Of a stretch of DNA of 64,000 nucleotides, positions 1-11,271 are shown piece by piece. The stretch covers positions 124,001-188,000 of the forward strand of contig JAZDSV010000008.1 of NCBI GenBank assembly GCA_036784855.1. Reading direction: 5' to 3'. Below the pieces are notes generated by a model. It worked only from the letters and a program-made list of their open reading frames with translations. It made no database searches and was not told the DNA's origin. Made by a program: the position numbers and the translations under genes. This stretch comes from Aphelidium insulamus (lineage: Eukaryota; Aphelidiomycota; Aphelidea; Aphelidiaceae). Numbering within the stretch: the first letter of the stretch is position 1; each line of letters opens with the position of its first letter.

Positions 1-1903
1 AGCATGGCATTGGTATGCTTCTGCGTCATCAAGAAGGTCAGTGCCATGTGGTCAGTGTGCAAATGGAACCGACGGCCCTTCAACAGCTGCTCAAATTTGC
101 GCAAGGCCCACACCACGCCCACAGCTCTCTCTTGGTGGCCGAGTAGGACCTCTGCGCCTTGCTAAACGACTTGGATGCTGCGGACACCAACTTGAGTGGC
201 TGGCCATCTGCCGGCCGCTGCATCAGGGCGGCACCCATGCCAACCAGAGATGCATCGACAAAAAGCTCCATGTCGCGCGAAAAGTCGGGGTATGCCAGCA
301 CTGCGTCGCCGCGAAATGCCTCGCGCAGCATCTCAAACGACTGGCGCATCTCATCACTCCATACCACCTTGCCAGTCAGATTCCCAGCCAGCGTCAACGG
401 CCGTGCCTTGGTGGCAAAGTGGGGTACATGGTCGCGGTAGTAGTTGGCCAGCGCCACAAACGACTTCAGCTGCTTGTACGTTGATGGCAGCTCCCACTCG
501 AGTATCTCCTTGCGCAGCGCTGGGTCCGGCTGAATGCCAACACGTGTCAACTTGTGGCCCAGTGCCACCAGCTCTGCGGCCACCCAAACGCACTTTTCAG
601 GCCGCAACCGCACTTGGTACTTGTTCAGACGCTTCAAAATCGCCACACCACTGGCAATAAAGTCGTCCAAGCTTGTAGAGCTGTGCACAATATCATCAAC
701 GTAAGGTTTCACCCCATCAATGCCATCAAGCATCACTGTCATGGAGCGCTGAAATAGCGACGTCATTGTCTTGATCCCAAAGCATGCACGAGTAAAGCAC
801 CAGTGCACACCATTCCAGATAAATGCCACCTTGTGACAGTCATCACGCTCAATCTCCCACTGCTGGTACGAATCCGCGGCATCAAACGAACCAAAGTACT
901 GGGCGCCACCGTGCGCCTGAATCAAGTCGGGGATGAGTGGCAGTGGGTAGTCATTGGGAGCCAGCGCATCGTTGAGCTGCCGTAGGTCTAGGCACACACG
1001 GACAGCAGTCTTTCCTCCAGCGCCATCCTTTTTATCTACTGCCACCAGTGGAAACGACCATTCATTGCCAACGGGCGCGCGTTTAATCCACCCCTTACTT
1101 GCCCACTCCTTCACTCGAAGCGTGACAGCCTCATGGCGGTGCGCCGGCATAGGATATTGGCGGATGAATATTGGTTTGGCATCACCAGTGTCGATCTTGA
1201 GCCGTGCCAATGGGTGCGTAATAAAACTGTTGGCCGGCAGTGCTTGGTTTTGTGCAATGAGCGGCCGAAACGCTGCCATGACGCGTTCTAGCTCGCCTGC
1301 CGGCACCATCGTGGCATCCTCTGGCATATGCGGTCGTGCGGCGACCTCCTCCGCCGTCGTTAATAGCGCTGGTTCGGCGGAGCCACGTTGCTCCGGCCAG
1401 TGGGGCAATAAGCCGCTGATTTCGAGCCCAAATGCAGGAAACAGGTCGAGCCCAATGACCGCGTCGCCCAGCTCGCGCGTCAGGTTTGCAACTTCAAGCA
1501 CCGCATGCACGCGCCGATCACCAACGGCCACCCACTGCGTCGTGGTACCAATGCGTGCCACTGTCTGGCCCGCCATGGCCCCTTTAATTGGCCCGCTGCG
1601 TACAGGCGCGTCAATGTGCAAACGATTTAGCTGGCAGAACCTCTTTGTCAGCAAGCTGGACGTGGCACCACAGTCCACCGTAGCCAGCACGCGCACCCCG
1701 GCCACACAGGCCGGCAGCTTTATCAGCTGTACTCCCTCCCTCAGCTGCGCCTTCTGCCCCGTCACGTCTGCGGCGGGCATTAGCGCGCGGTTTCTGAGAG
1801 ACTGATGTTTATTGATGTTATACCTGCGGCGGGCATTAGCGCGCGGTTTCTGAGAGACTGGGGGTGAAACACTCAACGCGCGATTGATATGTAATTCGCC
1901 CAC
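1..1903 (-). pseudogene. gypsy-type pol: protease, reverse transcriptase, broken RNase H
   Basis: The open stretch 1903 to 80 encodes about 607 residues. An aspartic-protease active site of the D-C-G-A type (in VDCGATSS) lies near residue 76. A reverse transcriptase follows, with the metal-binding YVDD box near residue 402 (about base 695), and then the start of RNase H (ELFVDASLVGMGAAL). The frame then ends at base 80 in an abnormal tail. The expected RNase H sequence, including a TDHMAL motif, continues in another frame from about base 110 to base 1, so a single-base change separates the two. Pol has no ATG at its start and overlaps the end of gag in the -1 frame, so it would need ribosomal frameshifting. 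This is a degenerate mobile-element gene cut by the window edge. Confidence 0.85.
1768..1860. repeat. 37-bp direct repeat at the gag-pol junction
   Basis: Bases 1768-1804 and 1824-1860 are identical over 37 bases, with a unit spacing of 56 bases. Because 56 is not a multiple of three, the duplication changes the reading frame between gag and pol. It lies inside the first codons of pol. Confidence 0.9.
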
Positions 1904-3216
1904 GTCACCCCGTCCTCGTCCTCTTCCTCTTCGTCGCCGCCCCCGCCGCTCGCCGCACCTGCCGTGCCCATCGCCACCGCCGCCGCCACCATACCATCGC
2001 GCGCCTTGTAAGCATTCTTGCAGTTAATGGCAATATGGCCGCGTTCCTGGCAGTGCCAGCATTGCTTCATGGCGTCATCGCGACGTCCATTACGCACTTG
2101 CTTCTTTGGAGCGGACGGTCCGCTCATTGCCGCTACCACCGGTGCGCGCTGCGTTGTGTACTCGCGCCGCGATCCGCCGCCGTACCGCGCCCGACTTGCA
2201 TATGATTCCGGCGGTCGCACCAACGCGTTATCACCCGCCTCCAGTGCCAGCGCCAGCTTCTGACGCTTCACCAACGAGTACACCGCGCCCGTCTCCGCCT
2301 CGTGGCCCGCGATCTGGGCGAATAGCAGCTTGCGGAACTGCGCATTGGCCCGAAACCCGCGGACAAACACGCCGCAATAGTGATCGTCGTCGCCGGCAAC
2401 GTCCAAAAATCGCAGCAGTGCGTTAAAACGCGCAATATAGTCACTCACCGTTTCGCCCACTTTGATTTCAATATTGTCAAGCTCCTCGCGCTTTTGCTGG
2501 CGCTCCGTCGCCGGCAGCATGCGCTCCAAGAACGCGGCCTCTAACTCGGCCCATCCGGCCGCCGCGTCGGCCAGCAGCTGCACCTCGCTGGACTTTGCCG
2601 GGCAGTCAACCTGCACCACCAGCGCGGCCGCCCACTCGGCCACCGGGTAGTGCGTCGCCGCGCACACCTGCTTGAATTTAGTTATGAAGTCGCGCGGCGC
2701 CGCCAGCATGCCATCGCCTGTCCCAAATTTCGGCAACCCACGTGGCAGTCCCTTGCTGTAGGGTCTCGGTTCCAAGTCGGGAGGCGTCGCGCCCCCACCA
2801 CCAGCAGCGGCACCCGCGGCCAGCCCAGCGCCAGATGCCAACGCACTCCCCACTGCCACTGACTGCGCGCCCACTAGTTCGGCATCCAGTACAAAGTCCG
2901 CTTCTTGTCTAAGCCGCTGCCGGCCAATCCGGAGCGCGCGTTTCAGACAAAGCTCCATTTTTTCGGCAGCTGCCTCTGCAGCTGCGATTTTCTTGTCAGC
3001 CTTCTCTTCTGCCAAGTCCACCTCCACCTTCAGGCTGCCCGCATTGCTGGTGGACTCCGTGCTGCGCGTGATACGCGCTGCTGCCAGCTTCCCCTCTGCC
3101 ACTGCCAAGGATGTCTGGGCCTCTACAACCGCGCGCTCTGCCGCCACCCACAGGCCTCGTGCCTTCCGGTGCGCCAGCAGCGCGTTGTCATAGATCAGCT
3201 CCATTTCGGACTTCAT
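1873..3216 (-). CDS. gypsy-type gag polyprotein
   Basis: This is an intact frame of 447 residues. The N-terminal 120 residues are rich in Ala, Glu and Lys and probably helical. A central region resembles retrotransposon gag (capsid-like), with motifs such as FITKFKQVC and ISDYIARFNALLRFL-like spacing. Near residue 392 there is one CCHC zinc knuckle (CWHCQERGHIAINC, spacing C-x2-C-x4-H-x4-C), which normally binds the element's RNA. The C-terminus is acidic and Gly-rich. It overlaps pol by about 30 bases in a different frame. It would form the particle shell of the element. I am sure of the gag assignment because of the knuckle and the following pol. Confidence 0.85.
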   Translation of the reverse strand: MKSEMELIYDNALLAHRKARGLWVAAERAVVEAQTSLAVAEGKLAAARITRSTESTSNAGSLKVEVDLAEEKADKKIAAAEAAAEKMELCLKRALRIGRQRLRQEADFVLDAELVGAQSVAVGSALASGAGLAAGAAAGGGGATPPDLEPRPYSKGLPRGLPKFGTGDGMLAAPRDFITKFKQVCAATHYPVAEWAAALVVQVDCPAKSSEVQLLADAAAGWAELEAAFLERMLPATERQQKREELDNIEIKVGETVSDYIARFNALLRFLDVAGDDDHYCGVFVRGFRANAQFRKLLFAQIAGHEAETGAVYSLVKRQKLALALEAGDNALVRPPESYASRARYGGGSRREYTTQRAPVVAAMSGPSAPKKQVRNGRRDDAMKQCWHCQERGHIAINCKNAYKARDGMVAAAVAMGTAGAASGGGGDEEEEDEDGVTWANYISIAR

Positions 3217-3397
3217 TATAGAACGCGAAAACCGTGAAAAGTTGGCCGCGTCGCGTCGCGGCTAGAAGCACGGGTTAATTGCTTCTATTTAGTTTCCTTT
3301 TCCTCTCCTTAACCCCTGGACCGCGTACTACGTCGGGTTGCCCGCCCCAACTCTGTCTATTGCCTGCCTGTCATGTGTGTGTGTGTGTGTGTGTGGC
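3217..3397. other. gag leader and (TG)n microsatellite
   Basis: This short gap lies between the retrotransposon gag and the 3' end of the MULE transposase. It holds the gag leader and a (TG)n tract at about 3374-3395. I see no gene in it. Confidence 0.6.
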
Positions 3398-4433
3398 CTA
3401 CTCATACTGCAGTGCTGCTCCGACTTGGCGGCGTCGTCCTACCTGGCTGCGAGTTCCTCGGCGCTGAAGTGGGGATGCCGCGACGCTGGCAGCACCTGCC
3501 GGAGGAGCACGTGTGACACAAGGCGCCTCCTGTGCCGCAACAGTGTTGACTTGAGGTGCGTTGAGGGTGGCATGGTTGTTGCATGGTGCTGGCAGCTCAT
3601 TTTCGCGGTAGTCATCCTCCAGGGCATCGGCCGGTTCTGCATCTACCGCGTCCTCTGCCGCCACACGGTCTTCTGCCGCCTCCTCCGCCGCAACTGCTTG
3701 CGCCAGAGCTGCCTGTGCCTCCGCAACAGTCACCGCTTCAGCTGGTTCCATGATGGCCACGGCCTCCGGGGCTCTGCAGTAGGTATGATGAGTTCATACA
3801 TTGAGAGCGGCATTGACATACCTTGCAGCATTGTTCACACGACGTTGCTTTCGTCGCACACCGCCTCCAAGCAGTCCCGCTGGACGTCCGGGTTGAGCAA
3901 CACGTTGAAATTCGGCCTGTGTGGGAATATGCGCATCCCTAGCACCAAATCGTCGCATCACCACCAGCGTGTGTTCACAGTGAGCATACTTGAGGTACGC
4001 AGCACATGTGCATTTGACCGAATGCTGGTCGCGGTCCGCCGTGACAGTGTACTCTTCTTCCTCATGACGTTTCTTGAACTTGTAGACTGTGCCTGGCTGT
4101 ACCATGGTCACATTGTGGGTTTCTGCATTGCGCACCGCCAGCCACACTTCCGCCGCCAAAGCTTGGACCTTGTCTACAGTGAACTTGGCAGCATATTCAC
4201 GTTGTGCGACGCTGCCCTTGTCTGCCACCAAGTCGCGGCATGCCAGCACAAGGCCTTTGGTGTCGAGGCGTAGGCGACGTGTGTACACTTGCTTAAAGGT
4301 ACGGTTGGTGCTTTCTATGGCCGCCTGTGTGCCGGCAATGCCAGGCTCACTGTCACAGATGCGCCAGCGGCTACGGCAGGGCGCGTCAATATATGTGCGT
4401 TGAAACTTTTCTGCCTGTGAAGTGTTAGTGTCC

Positions 4434-4471
<38 letters not shown>

Positions 4472-4791
4472 AGAACATACATAGCCTGGCTTCAGTTGCT
4501 GCCAGGCCGCCCTTTGCACGGCCCACTCCGCATTGAATTCCGCCTCGCTGCGGCACATGTGCAACTTGCGTAGACCAGCCGCTGCCGTACGTCCCTTCAC
4601 GCGTCCCAGACTGTTCATCAGATTGTGCGCGACGTGAAAGTAGCACATCAACACGCGCTCCGGGAGAACAGTGGGAAATGCCGTGCTGACCGCATTGCGC
4701 TCCGACAAATCACCGTCCAGCAAAAAGTACCGCGGCTCCAGCGCCACATCCAGCTGCATGCAGAACGTCTTCAGCGCCTCCAGCACGTTGT

Positions 4792-4813
4792 AATGAATAG
4801 ATGTCTATTCATT
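4792..4813. repeat. 10-bp perfect inverted repeat
   Basis: AATGAATAGA and its reverse complement are separated by two bases. It lies at the downstream end of the intron-like gap in the MULE transposase and includes the likely splice acceptor on the minus strand. Its function is unknown. Confidence 0.7.
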
Positions 4814-5390
4814 CAGTATGGAACATCCATGTACTGGGATAATGGTGTAAAACCTTTCATTGATCAGGGAATAAGAGTAAGTGCGCCTATAATAGATATC
4901 TATTAAGGCCTTCAACACATGAACATCATGGTTGGTGAAGAACATCTTCATAGGAGACACCAGTCTCCACGGAATGCCAGAACAAGTCCAGCCTATCCAA
5001 TCCTGGAACTAGCTTTAACCAAAATCAAAGACAATGCTTTGATTTCGGACAGTATATAATACTGTTCATGACTGTTCATGACACACGTACTTGTAGTCGT
5101 CCTCGGTGTGCTTGCTGGTGATGGCCGCTGCCAGTAGGTGCATTGTGCCGCCCATGTCCACAATGCCCACCAGAGTCACCGTGTAGTTGCAGCTGGACAC
5201 CTTCATGGTCGAGTCCATGCACAGCACCACCGGCATGCCGCCTCGTTGGCCGCCGGAGCTTCTGCACTAGCGCCTTGGATGACCAGATGATGCGCAGTGG
5301 GTCGTCATCGCTGCCACTGCCCACTTGCATGGCATTCCCGCGGCCCAGCTCTCCAATGACCGTTGGGCAACTCTCTGCGACATTGTCCAC

Positions 5391-5543
5391 AGTTGGGCCA
5401 GGAGGCCTGATTATAAGGCACCTGCACAATGGATTGACTAATAGACAAGTATCCAGTAATTATATTGGTATTTGGCCTCACTGGGCCCAGCTGCCGTGAC
5501 TGGGCCTGCAAGGTCTGTCCTGTCCCCCGGGTCAGCCCTAACT
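5391..5543. repeat. Terminal direct repeat, copy 1
   Basis: This 153-base repeat is identical to 6113-6265. Identity of the two copies implies a recent insertion, if the element used reverse transcription. Confidence 0.95.
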
Positions 5544-6112
5544 TTTTACTGCTTTGACTATTGGAAGAAGGCATGCACTCAGCAACGTGGCAAGGCGCTT
5601 GGTGTGGCGCACGCTGGCAAGTGGCTGGCGCATGGCTGGAGTGGTGCTGCGTGGTTTTAGTAGTCTCCTGGTGCCTACTGGAGTGGATGGCGCTGCGAGA
5701 CATGGAGACTGTGACATTGGCACGGAGGCGCAGCCATTGGATGGTACTGGCTGTGGGTGGATGGCTGCCCAGTGGAGTGGTTGGCTACCTGATGGATGGC
5801 GGCAGTTGGCGGCTTCTGATTGGCTCACATAATTTGCTGATAACTTCTAAGCACTTATGGCTTCAACTGTGCAGTTGGTGTTGGCCTGGACCATGGTGGT
5901 GCCAGGTGGCATTGCAACACATAGGCGTTGGGGTGCATGCACCTAGTGTGGTGGTATGCGGCAACGTGGTGAGCTGTGAAGTGTATGGAGGCGGACGTGG
6001 TGGTGTGACTGGTTGGTGCTGCTGGCTGGTGCTGGTGGTGGATGTGTTGGCACTCATGCCAAGGTCGCGGTTGGTTAGTTATGTGGTGCATTGTGGCTGG
6101 TGTCTGGGGGGG

Positions 6113-6265
6113 AGTTGGGCCAGGAGGCCTGATTATAAGGCACCTGCACAATGGATTGACTAATAGACAAGTATCCAGTAATTATATTGGTATTTGGCCT
6201 CACTGGGCCCAGCTGCCGTGACTGGGCCTGCAAGGTCTGTCCTGTCCCCCGGGTCAGCCCTAACT
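6113..6265. repeat. Terminal direct repeat, copy 2
   Basis: This 153-base repeat is identical to 5391-5543. It is followed directly by the TCCAC target duplication. Confidence 0.95.
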
Positions 6266-6853
6266 TCCACCTCAACATACTGCTGGAGCAGTGCCTCTAC
6301 GTCCCCCACATTGTTGGAGCGTAGCTTGCGACGTTCACTGCATAGGAGGTCATGTGACATAGATGCATTGCTCTGTACTAACCGTGCCAGGAAGTTGGTC
6401 ACCTGCTTGTACGTGGGCTTCTGCACTACAGCCGGCATGTTCTCAATGACCAGCTGCATGTGCATAGGCTTGACGTGGTTGTCGGTGGCAAAAATGGCCA
6501 TCATGGCCTCACGTGCCGCATGGCTCAGCGTGCGCTGTTTCTCCATCCCGGTGTGTATGTGCTCCAGCTGACGCACTTCCAGCGTGACCTGGTGATATAT
6601 TAACTGCATGCATAGATGCCGATGGGTGGATATATCTGGGATACCTTGCCGCCGCAACTACATACTAGCAGGACGACGGCATTCCAGCCACCGTCCTCGC
6701 AGTCCAAACAGACAAGGTACTTGCGTACTGCCTGGTGCCATGCATCATGTGCCTCACACTTGCACGTGACAGTCGGGTTGGTGCGTACAATTAGTACTTC
6801 GCAGTTGGCAAGGTCTTTGCCTGCTCTACAGTGTCAAACTGGTGTCTGTTCAT

Positions 6854-8075
6854 GGCGTCGTGGTGGCTCTGTACTAGACAAGTCTCAGGTAAAGTAAATG
6901 TGGTACAGCGTGTGTGTGAGGCATTTGTGCAAACATATCACCAAATGGGCAATAAGCGGCGCTATGCATATAAAAACAATATACAGTGCATTATAGCAGT
7001 TATATGAACATATATTGTGCATGTGAGATGGCATGGCTGATGCGGCGGTGGATAAAGAGCTGAGGCTGCGCTGCGAAACACTTCCGGGCGGAGGAAAATA
7101 CAGACCTGCGCAAACAAAGTGATGCGCAGATCTTCGCATCTGGAGCTGCGTTGGAGGAGTAATTACATGCGGCAGAAAAATACCAGCCAAGAGTAATTAA
7201 TTAAGGTACTGAACACGGAGCAAAGGTAATTTCAAGAAGAAAACGCAGAAGAGAAATGTATTGCAAGTAGTTTTGCTGGATTCCGCGGGATTTCATCGAG
7301 TAGCACCCTTGGAACCAGCGAGTTACCTGACTGCTACAATGGCAACTTGGAACCTGTTTCATTCATCCGCTGAGGGTGATTTCGGTAAATGTCACCTAAA
7401 TGTCATCAAATTACATGTGTGCAGTTTTTTAAGTGAGTAGACTGTGTAACCATTTCCAAGATTGATTTGATATTCCTTGCAGTGTTGATAATGATATGTT
7501 TCAATATTACGCATTGATATTTACAACGATGTACATTAATAACCTATCTTAATATGACGTCCAACTGCCATTATTGGCGTGACTATCATCTGACACCATC
7601 ACAAAGATAAGCTGAAGTGTCCTGTTTGTCACTTACGGTGCATGAAGAGATGACTTTAATAAGCGGCATTAATGTGTAATATTGCGAACATTAGGGAAAA
7701 TGGTATGGGGCAGAAACTGCATTGATTATATATTGTATGACAATGTATATAAAGATATACATTGTCGATTGTTTGCATGTGTAATACATAATAGAATAGT
7801 GTATTTACAACATCATGTAGGCATTTAATGAATTTATCTGATAGAAAACACTTATATTTCAGTGGAAGCAAGATGGAGCCCAGCATAAGTATGGAAAACT
7901 GGCTTGAACATAGGGTTCCAAACGGTTCCAGCAGCAGGAACCTTTGAATAAGTATGCACTTATCGTAGTAAATAATACTGGGAGCTATCTTCGGGTAAGA
8001 TGTTGCTCTCTTGCTTGAACAAAGGTGCATGCGCTCCTTGCACACAATCAGTCCCACATAATCAACAACACAATT
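6854..8075. other. AT-rich intergenic region without a recognisable gene
   Basis: More than 1.2 kb between the transposase remnant and the dienelactone-hydrolase-like gene. Open stretches here are short, AT-biased and resemble nothing I know. One of 133 codons (8057-7656, minus) looks like chance. The flanks of the MULE element should lie in its left part. I see no repeat, RNA gene or clear regulatory site. Confidence 0.5.
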
Positions 8076-8979
8076 ATGGACACCACGGCCAGCTTTGCAG
8101 GGTCCATGGTTACTTGCAGCGGTGTGTACCTGTGCACGTATTCATGCACAGGCACTAAATACTCTAATATTGGCACATTGTAGGCGTGAACGCGTACGTG
8201 ACTGGCGGCAGCGGGACCGAGACGGCATCGCCGCGTTATGGGCTGCTGGTGCTGCAGGAGTGGTGGGGGCTGAATGCGCAAATGAAACAGCTTGCGGATC
8301 GTCTGGCGCAGTCGTGCAGCTGTATCGCTGTCGTGCCCGACCTGTACCGCGGCAAAGGTGTGAAGCTGTACATTCATATGGACTCTACATTATGTGTGTA
8401 TAATATATCCCTAGTTGCCAAGGACGCCAATGAGGCCAACCACTTCATGTCCGGGCTGGACTTCAAGGCCGCGGTGACAGAGTGTGGCGTGTGGGCCGGT
8501 GACTATCTGCAGAAGGAGCGCGGAGTTACAAAAGTGGGTGTCACGGGTTTTTGCATGGGTGCGTAAAGGATATTATAATATGTCCACGTACATATACACT
8601 TTACTTAAATTGTATGACATGAATAGGCGGAGCGCTGGTGCTGGCGTGTGCATCGGAGCTGTCGGCTCAGGGCAAGATGCATGCCGGAGTGGTGTTTTAC
8701 GGCTGCCCGGATTTGTCGTACTTTCCCGTGGCCAGCATGCAGTGTCCACTTCAGTTGCACTTTGGCAGCGCCGACACTATGGCCGGGTTCTCGGACCCGC
8801 CGACCGTGCGCAAGCTGACTGGTGCTCTGACTGCCGCCAATAAGCAGTACGAACTGTTTGAGTATGACGGTGTGGGGCACGCATTTATGAACCACGCGCG
8901 CCCCGAAGCGTTCAACGCGGCGGCGTGTCATCTTGCGACGGAGCGTCTGGTCGCCTTCTTCAACAAGAATCTCGTCTAG
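8076..8979 (+). CDS. Dienelactone hydrolase family protein
   Basis: Four exons (8076-8121, 8184-8357, 8415-8558, 8627-8979) joined by GT-AG introns of 57-68 bases give an alpha/beta hydrolase of about 240 residues, the usual family size. The catalytic triad appears as Cys in GFCMGGAL (the intron splits this nucleophile elbow), Asp in FGSADTM, and His in GVGHAFMN. An N-terminal QEWWGLNAQM segment is typical of the family. Members hydrolyse lactones or related esters and are mostly cytosolic. The true substrate cannot be read from sequence. The start at 8076 is chosen because it joins exon 2 in frame; 8106 is a second in-frame ATG. The family call is secure, the exact function is not. Confidence 0.85.
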
Positions 8980-9041
8980 TGCGCGTACATATATATACAT
9001 ATAATTAGTATCACTAGAATACATCACTATTAAAAACATCA

Positions 9042-10663
9042 TCAGTCCATGCTGAATATTATACCAGCGGCGACGTCCGTGTTGCCATTGGCGGCGTCCA
9101 GTGCGGCCAGCGACTGTTCACGCGTGGCGCCCAGTGCCATCAGCGCCTCCACTGATTGTTCCGGGTGTCGCGTTGGACTGTTTGACGTCGTACCGGCTGC
9201 TGCCTGACCGGGAGTGGCAGCAGTGTTCTGGGAGGGCGGCACCGATGCAGCTGGAGCTGACGAGTCGGGCAGGTGAGCCGCGCCCAGACCGTCCGTCACC
9301 AGGCCACGAGCCTTTGCCGGCAAATCCTTCTCGGCCAGGAAGACCGTCTCGAACGCATCGATGCGCAGCACGCCGCGCTTCAGATCAATGGTGGCCTCGA
9401 ACTGCCGCAGCATGTCCAGCCCCAGCAGCATATCGACATCCTTGCCCTCCATGATGGTAAGTGAGCACTGCAGGAACAGATTCTTGGCGGCCTTGCTGGG
9501 ATCGTCGGCGCCGTGGCCAAACAGTTTCAGCTCGGCCGAGTGGACGCGGCCAAGGATCTTGGCTGTGCCGACACCCTTGGCAATGCCGGCAAACCTCGTG
9601 TCACACAGTCGCATCACGTTGCAGTGCTCGGCGCACGCGGGGCTCACTGCCACAATTAGCACACTAGATCTATGTATGCAGACGTAGTGATGAACAAGCA
9701 ATATATACATAAGCACAAGGTCTTACTTATGGTGGCCTGGGCGCCAGAGTCCACAAAAGCCTTGACGGGGCGCCCATTCACTTCGCAGTCAATGTATAGC
9801 ATTACGACGCGCGCGAATGCAGCCGGATTAAACTCCATGGCGTTCTCCATGTTCTTTTCAATGTTGCGGCGCTGGATTATGGCCTCGATCTGGCGCTGTG
9901 CTTCCACGTCCATTGGGTCGGCCTCCAGGCGGGCCTAAAATATTAATGTGCAAAGATTATAGTATATGTATTATCCGTACAATGTGATCCTGTTCCAATT
10001 GTTTCTGGCGGGCGGTTTCCGCCTGCAAGGACATGACCAGCTGCCGAAACTTGGCCGGGTCTGTCTTGGCGGCTTCGGCCAGCGCCGGATTTGACTACAT
10101 ATGTAGTGACGCAGTCAGGGAAGTAATAGAATTGTTACAGCATCCCCGAATAATAAGCCTCACCGACTGCAATTGACGCAATTGTAGCGGGTCGGCGAGC
10201 AGGGAGCGTCGCAGCCGCTCCATCTGGTCTCCACTGTGTGTTCATAATAAGTACTACATTCAATGGAGAGCAGCACTAACTTTGCGGCGCTGGACGCGGG
10301 TGGATGTGATGGCTGTCCCGCGGCACTTTGGCCACTGCCACCGTCCATCACAAGCACCATGTCGTGGGCGGTGATTCCGTACGCCTGCAGCGTCTTCTTT
10401 CCATCTGCGAGGGGAACACCATTTAGAAAGAGCCTCTGCCGCTCTGCCGGTATCGCGGTCTGCCAAGGTGAGCCGAGGATACTCACGGACTGTACTGCCC
10501 ACCTCGGCCTCCACCAGCGCACGCAAGTTCTCCACCTGCACATATCATGACAGCTGTAGATTTCAATCCACGCCACACAACACAGCATAATACACACCTC
10601 CATGTCCGCGGATACATCAACAGTGAACACGGCGCCGGCGGCCGTTGTGAGCGTCAGTTGCAT
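9042..10663 (-). CDS. DDI1: DDI1-like ubiquitin-shuttle aspartic protease
   Basis: A multi-exon gene. Residues at the start (MQLTLTTAAGAVFTVDVSAD) and the segment RLFLNGVPLADGKKTL form a ubiquitin-like domain. A helical linker follows (ADPLQLRQLQ, NPALAEAAKTDPAKFRQL). The retroviral-protease-like domain has the active site FVDSGAQATI (catalytic Asp in D-S-G), split from the next exon by an intron near 9730-9660. It then has RFAGIAKGVGTAKILGRVHS and LLGLDMLRQFEA, hallmark strings of DDI1. A Ser/Pro-rich linker leads to a C-terminal UBA-type domain (SVEALMALGATREQSLAALDA). DDI1 proteins bind ubiquitin chains and cleave heavily ubiquitinated clients near the proteasome. Introns are 45-65 bases. 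The N-terminal exons were placed by splice logic and are less certain than the protease exon. Confidence 0.93.
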
Positions 10664-11271
10664 CTTCAGCCCTGTTTCTGCTCAATCAGTACTACTGTAG
10701 TCTCCCACGCTATATGTAAATCTGTTTTACACCATTGTATACACAGATACCCTCCATTCCATTGAGGCACATAGACTCGCTTAACTGTAACATTGGCCAC
10801 GCACATGTGTTGATATAGTGGTATTAGAGAGTGTTCGTGTTCGTGATAGGAGCTACTTTGGAGCTACATAACAGCAACTGCATACAGAGAAATGCATGAA
10901 TTGATATTGCTGATACATATTTAATCCCAATCTATGGCAGCTAATTATCCAACACTGATAAATTTAGGTGTGAAGTGACGGTCTGTTATACTATCAAGGA
11001 TATATATATATATATATATATAGGTTCCACTAGACGATTACAACTATTCCATAATTAATCAAGTGGGATACAGAGCACAGCAGTAACAACATTAATGTGA
11101 GTGGGCAACAGTAGCCCCGACAGAGCCAATCAACTCTGAATGCGTCATTGGAGTCATTCGCACGTGGTTGTTGCCATGTTACAAACGCTGTCAGCTACAC
11201 AAACACTGACTGTTGTGACACAAACACTTGGCACAAACACCGTGCACTTAGTACACTAAACCGTTTCAAAC
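10664..11271. other. Intergenic region with (TA)n tract
   Basis: About 600 bases lie between the divergent genes DDI1 and the first receptor kinase, so this region should contain both promoters. It carries a (TA)n microsatellite at about 11001-11022. I see no gene. Confidence 0.6.

Larger units (their letters stand above)
1..3250 (-). mobile_element. Ty3/gypsy-type LTR retrotransposon, left part outside window
   Basis: A minus-strand element with gag (3216 to 1873) followed by pol (about 1903 to the window edge). The domain order protease, reverse transcriptase, RNase H in pol and a zinc knuckle in gag are those of Ty3/gypsy elements. The integrase half and the downstream LTR would lie left of base 1. 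I see no convincing LTR between the gag start and the neighbouring transposase gene that ends at 3398, so the upstream end may be truncated. A frameshift in RNase H indicates that this copy is decaying. Confidence 0.85.
5391..6265. mobile_element. Small non-autonomous LTR-type (TRIM-like) element inserted in the MULE gene
   Basis: Two direct repeats of 153 bases (5391-5543 and 6113-6265) are identical and flank a 569-base internal region with no convincing coding capacity. The repeats start AGTTGGGC and end GCCCTAACT, so their ends are imperfect inverted repeats of each other. The five bases TCCAC occur immediately before the first repeat (5386-5390) and immediately after the second (6266-6270), as expected of a target-site duplication. 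Removing the element plus one TCCAC copy joins the transposase frame exactly. A G-run (about 6106-6112) just before the second repeat could be a polypurine tract. No primer-binding site was recognised, so orientation is unresolved. Confidence 0.85.
3398..6853 (-). pseudogene. MULE/MuDR-type transposase, frameshifted and interrupted by another element
   Basis: Read on the minus strand, the pieces fit a Mutator-like transposase. From about 6853 a Cys/His-containing N-terminal region (with TCKCEAH and YLVCLDCEDG) is followed by an intron (about 6662-6590) and a helical region ending near 6266. The frame resumes at 5390, after the inserted element, and reaches the first catalytic region near 5215 (CMDSTMKVSS). 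After an intron-like gap (about 5087-4800) comes the second block (YFLLDGDLSERNA, MCYFHVAHN), then a SWIM zinc finger near 4000 (CTCAAYLKYAHCEH). An intron near 3820-3770 precedes an Ala/Glu-rich tail ending at 3398. One-base shifts are needed near 6810 and 5250. Terminal inverted repeats were not found by eye. The gene would cut and paste DNA, but this copy cannot make the full protein. Confidence 0.75.

Noticed and set aside
5561-6163. A 200-codon Trp/Val-rich protein inside the TRIM-like element
   Set aside because: It extends from the internal region into the second terminal repeat and has no domain. It looks like composition noise from GGT/GTG-rich sequence.
7656-8057. A 133-codon minus-strand gene
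   Set aside because: AT-driven composition, no signal, no domain and no neighbouring exon. It is indistinguishable from chance.
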